This document shows positions 62,008 through 64,000 of a stretch of 64,000 nucleotides of DNA, in pieces. How positions within the stretch are numbered: position 1 is the stretch's first letter; each line of letters begins with the position of its first letter. Both the position numbers and the translations under genes were made by a program. A model generated the notes under the pieces. It made no database searches and was not told the origin of the DNA. It was given only the letters and a program-made list of their open reading frames with translations. Source of the stretch: Pseudomonas sp. B6002 (GTDB lineage: Bacteria; Pseudomonadota; Gammaproteobacteria; Pseudomonadales; Pseudomonadaceae); assembly GCF_013385985.1 (NCBI RefSeq), contig NZ_JACAOY010000036.1:1-64000 (forward strand), written 5' to 3'.

Positions 62008-63099
62008 GTGGCGCTCAATAGCATCGAAGAACTGGTTGAAGACATCCGCCAAGGCAAGATGGTCATCCTGATGGATGACGAAGACCGCGAGAACGAAGGC
62101 GACATCATCATGGCCGCCGAGGCCTGCAAGCCTGAGCACATCAACTTCATGGCCAAGCACGCCCGTGGGCTGATCTGCATGCCCATGAGCCGCGAGCGTT
62201 GCGAGTTGCTCAAGCTGCCATTGATGGCGCCGCGCAACGGGTCGGGTTTTGGCACCAAGTTCACCGTGTCTATTGAAGCGACCACCGGCGTCACCACCGG
62301 TATCTCCGCCGCTGACCGCGCGCGCACCGTGCAAGCCGCCGCCGCGAAAGACGCCAAGGCCGAAGACATCGTCAGCCCTGGCCATATCTTCCCGCTGATG
62401 GCCCAACCGGGCGGCACCCTGGCCCGTGCCGGCCACACCGAAGCGGCCTGCGACCTCGCGCGCATGGCCGGTTTCGAGCCGAGCGGCGTGATCTGCGAAG
62501 TGATGAACGACGACGGCACCATGGCCCGTCGCGCCGAACTCGAAGCCTTTGCCGCTGAACACGACATCAAGATCGGCACCATTGCCGACCTGATCCACTA
62601 CCGCATGATCCACGAACGTACCGTTCAGCGGATTGCCGAGCAGCCGCTGGACAGCGAACTGGGCCAATTCAATTTGGTGACCTACCGTGATTCAGTGGAA
62701 GGCGACGTGCACATGGCCCTGACCCTGGGCACCATTTGCGCCGAAGAGCCGACCCTGGTGCGGGTACATAACATGGACCCCTTGCGCGACCTGCTGATGG
62801 TCAAGCAACCGGGCCGTTGGAGCCTGCGAGCCGCCATGGCCGCGGTTTCCGAGGCGGGCAGCGGTGTGGTGCTGTTGTTGGGCAACCCGGTGGATGGTGA
62901 TGTGCTGCTGGCGCATATCCGTGAAACCGCCGAGCACACCCAGGTCAAGACGCCGACCACCTACAGCATCGTCGGTGCCGGTTCGCAGATCCTGCGCGAC
63001 CTCGGCGTGCGCAAAATGCGCCTGATGAGTGCGCCGATGAAATTTAATGCGATATCCGGTTTCGACCTGGAAGTAGTAGAATACGTGCCCTCCGAATAA
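62008..63099 (+). CDS. ribB: 3,4-dihydroxy-2-butanone-4-phosphate synthase with degenerate cyclohydrolase domain (RibBX type)
   Basis: RibB makes the four-carbon unit of riboflavin from ribulose 5-phosphate. The 363 aa protein starts at GTG. The N-terminal synthase domain (residues 1 to about 205) has the acidic metal loop DDEDRENEGD (residues 23-32) and later GHTEAACDLARMAG. The remaining 160 residues keep the GTP cyclohydrolase II fold outline (VRVHNMDPLRDLL, KTPTTYSIVGAGSQIL). The Cys-rich zinc motif and the SLRCDCG stretch needed for that reaction are missing. This is the RibBX arrangement known from other proteobacteria. A separate ribA must exist elsewhere. No FMN riboswitch lies upstream. 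Confidence 0.93.
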   Translation: MALNSIEELVEDIRQGKMVILMDDEDRENEGDIIMAAEACKPEHINFMAKHARGLICMPMSRERCELLKLPLMAPRNGSGFGTKFTVSIEATTGVTTGISAADRARTVQAAAAKDAKAEDIVSPGHIFPLMAQPGGTLARAGHTEAACDLARMAGFEPSGVICEVMNDDGTMARRAELEAFAAEHDIKIGTIADLIHYRMIHERTVQRIAEQPLDSELGQFNLVTYRDSVEGDVHMALTLGTICAEEPTLVRVHNMDPLRDLLMVKQPGRWSLRAAMAAVSEAGSGVVLLLGNPVDGDVLLAHIRETAEHTQVKTPTTYSIVGAGSQILRDLGVRKMRLMSAPMKFNAISGFDLEVVEYVPSE

Positions 63100-63143
63100 A
63101 GGCTGGCGATTTTTGCCCCTTGTTCGCGGTTAACACATCACTG

Positions 63144-63166
63144 AGGGACGCACTTTTCGCGTCCCT
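63144..63166 (+). promoter_or_regulatory. Hairpin between ribBX and ribH
   Basis: AGGGACGC (63144-63151), loop ACTTTTC and GCGTCCCT (63159-63166) form a perfect 8 bp stem. The following GCTCTTT is too weak for a sure terminator. It may be an attenuator or a processing site within the operon. Confidence 0.4.
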
Positions 63167-63187
63167 GCTCTTTAAGAGATTTGTCGA

Positions 63188-63664
63188 ATGACCCTGAAGA
63201 CCATCGAAGGTACCTTCATCGCCCCCAAAGGCCGCTATGCCCTGGTGGTTGGCCGCTTCAACAGCTTCGTCGTTGAAAGCCTGGTAAGCGGTGCCGTGGA
63301 CGCCCTGGTTCGCCACGGTGTGAGCGAAAGCGACATCACCCTTATCCGTGCCCCTGGCGCCTTCGAGATTCCACTGGTTGCGCAAAAAGTTGCTCAACAG
63401 GGTGAATACGCGGCAATCATCGCCCTGGGCGCGGTCATTCGTGGCGGTACCCCTCACTTCGAATACGTGGCAGGCGAATGCACCAAGGGCCTGGCCCAGG
63501 TGTCCATGGAGTTCGGCGTGCCGGTAGCATTCGGCGTGCTGACTGTTGACTCCATCGAGCAAGCCATCGAGCGTTCCGGCACCAAGGCCGGTAACAAAGG
63601 CGCTGAAGCTGCCCTGTCCGCCCTGGAAATGGTCAGCCTGCTGTCGCAGTTGGAGGCCAAGTGA
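63188..63664 (+). CDS. ribH: 6,7-dimethyl-8-ribityllumazine synthase
   Basis: RibH joins the pyrimidine and the four-carbon unit to give lumazine. The 158 aa protein has [19 protein letters not shown], the conserved [11 protein letters not shown]-like [14 protein letters not shown] and [12 protein letters not shown] with the active-site His. The symbol ribE is used in some annotations. It shares one or more bases with the nusB start. Confidence 0.96.
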   Translation: MTLKTIEGTFIAPKGRYALVVGRFNSFVVESLVSGAVDALVRHGVSESDITLIRAPGAFEIPLVAQKVAQQGEYAAIIALGAVIRGGTPHFEYVAGECTKGLAQVSMEFGVPVAFGVLTVDSIEQAIERSGTKAGNKGAEAALSALEMVSLLSQLEAK

Positions 63665-64000
63665 TTTCTGACGAGAGCGACAACTTCAACCCGCGTGAGC
63701 CACGCCCTGCCGATGCTGGCAAACCGTCCAAGAACGAGAAGCGTCGCGCTGCTCGTCAACTGGCGACCCAGGCGCTGTACCAGCGTCACCTGGCCGGCGC
63801 TTCGTTGAACGAGATCGAAGCACAGTTTCGCGTCGACAACGATTTCACCTTTGCCGACCTGCCGTACTTCCACGACATCCTGCACGGTGTGCATGCCCAC
63901 CTGACCGAGATCGACACGGCCCTGGCACCTTGCCTGGACCTGACCATCGAAGAGCTGGACCCGGTTGAACTGTGCGTGATGCGCCTGTCGGCCTGGGAGC
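63661..64000 (+). CDS. nusB: Transcription antitermination factor NusB (cut by window edge)
   Basis: NusB, with S10, forms the rRNA antitermination complex. The visible 113 residues begin at GTG (63661-63663), which overlaps the ribH stop. The sequence shows [21 protein letters not shown] and [13 protein letters not shown]-like [11 protein letters not shown], both typical of NusB. An N-terminal extension of about 25 residues ([19 protein letters not shown]) precedes the conserved core and is common in pseudomonads. The C-terminus lies outside the window. Confidence 0.93.
   Translation, partial: MISDESDNFNPREPRPADAGKPSKNEKRRAARQLATQALYQRHLAGASLNEIEAQFRVDNDFTFADLPYFHDILHGVHAHLTEIDTALAPCLDLTIEELDPVELCVMRLSAWE

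Noticed and set aside
62008-63099. Frameshift or sequencing error as the cause of the degenerate cyclohydrolase domain
   Set aside because: The frame is continuous to the normal C-terminus, and the same loss is known in RibBX proteins of other proteobacteria.
62900-63187. FMN riboswitch before ribH or ribBX
   Set aside because: The gaps are short, and no multi-stem RFN-like conserved core was found, only one 8 bp hairpin.

Overview
This window is a chromosomal segment of a Pseudomonas, most likely of the P. fluorescens group. The evidence is the gene order birA-coaX-SPOR gene-tRNAs-secE-nusG-ribosomal/RNA polymerase cluster-katA-bfrA-uvrA-MFS-ssb, the protein sequences themselves, and repeated REP palindromes built around GTGGGAGC and GGCTTGC, which are typical of fluorescent pseudomonads. 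No rRNA, insertion sequence, prophage, CRISPR array or integrase was seen.

Region 1 (1-33300) is core information-processing DNA, all on the + strand. birA and coaX overlap and are followed by a SPOR-domain membrane protein. Next come tRNA-Tyr, tRNA-Gly and tRNA-Thr behind a near-consensus promoter, then a terminator, then tRNA-Trp leading into secE-nusG. After a terminator come rplKA, rplJL and rpoBC, with a probable L1 target upstream of rplK, an L10-type leader upstream of rplJ and a hairpin attenuator before rpoB. The str operon (rpsL-rpsG-fusA-tuf), S10 operon, spc operon and alpha operon (rpsM-rpsK-rpsD-rpoA-rplQ) follow. Two junctions (rpsN/rpsH and rpmJ/rpsM) carry a hairpin whose 3' end overlaps the -35 element of a candidate new promoter. 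The tufB gene that follows these tRNAs in relatives is absent.

Region 2 (33300-40600) is a stress and repair block: catalase katA, a ferritin-like bfrA that lacks the haem-ligand methionine, uvrA on the opposite strand, a YajR-like MFS transporter and ssb.

Region 3 (40600-51600) is more accessory. It has a LysR regulator divergent from a trans-aconitate methyltransferase (tam), an isochorismatase-fold hydrolase divergent from a GlxA-type regulator, an overlapping pair of an ATP-grasp-like DUF3182 protein and an alpha/beta hydrolase, a coupled ybhP-clsB-ybhN membrane-lipid module, and a YbiO-type mechanosensitive channel.

Region 4 (51600-59600) has an NAD-binding sugar-nucleotide-type protein, an OmpW/OprG porin, a probable zinc-responsive operon (DUF2796/ZrgA, ABC ATPase, FtsX-type permease, DUF3299) with a candidate Zur box, a small protein of unknown function, the CnoX-type thioredoxin, a methyltransferase and a YbaY-type lipoprotein. 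Six REPIN-like inverted pairs, one of them nested, lie between 46 and 58.5 kb and nowhere else in the window.

Region 5 (59684-64000) is the riboflavin cluster nrdR-ribD-ribE-ribBX-ribH-nusB. The last gene is cut by the window edge. The ribB product carries a degenerate cyclohydrolase domain.

All motif, spacing and position statements come from reading the sequence by eye. Statements about relatives come from general knowledge and were not checked against a database.
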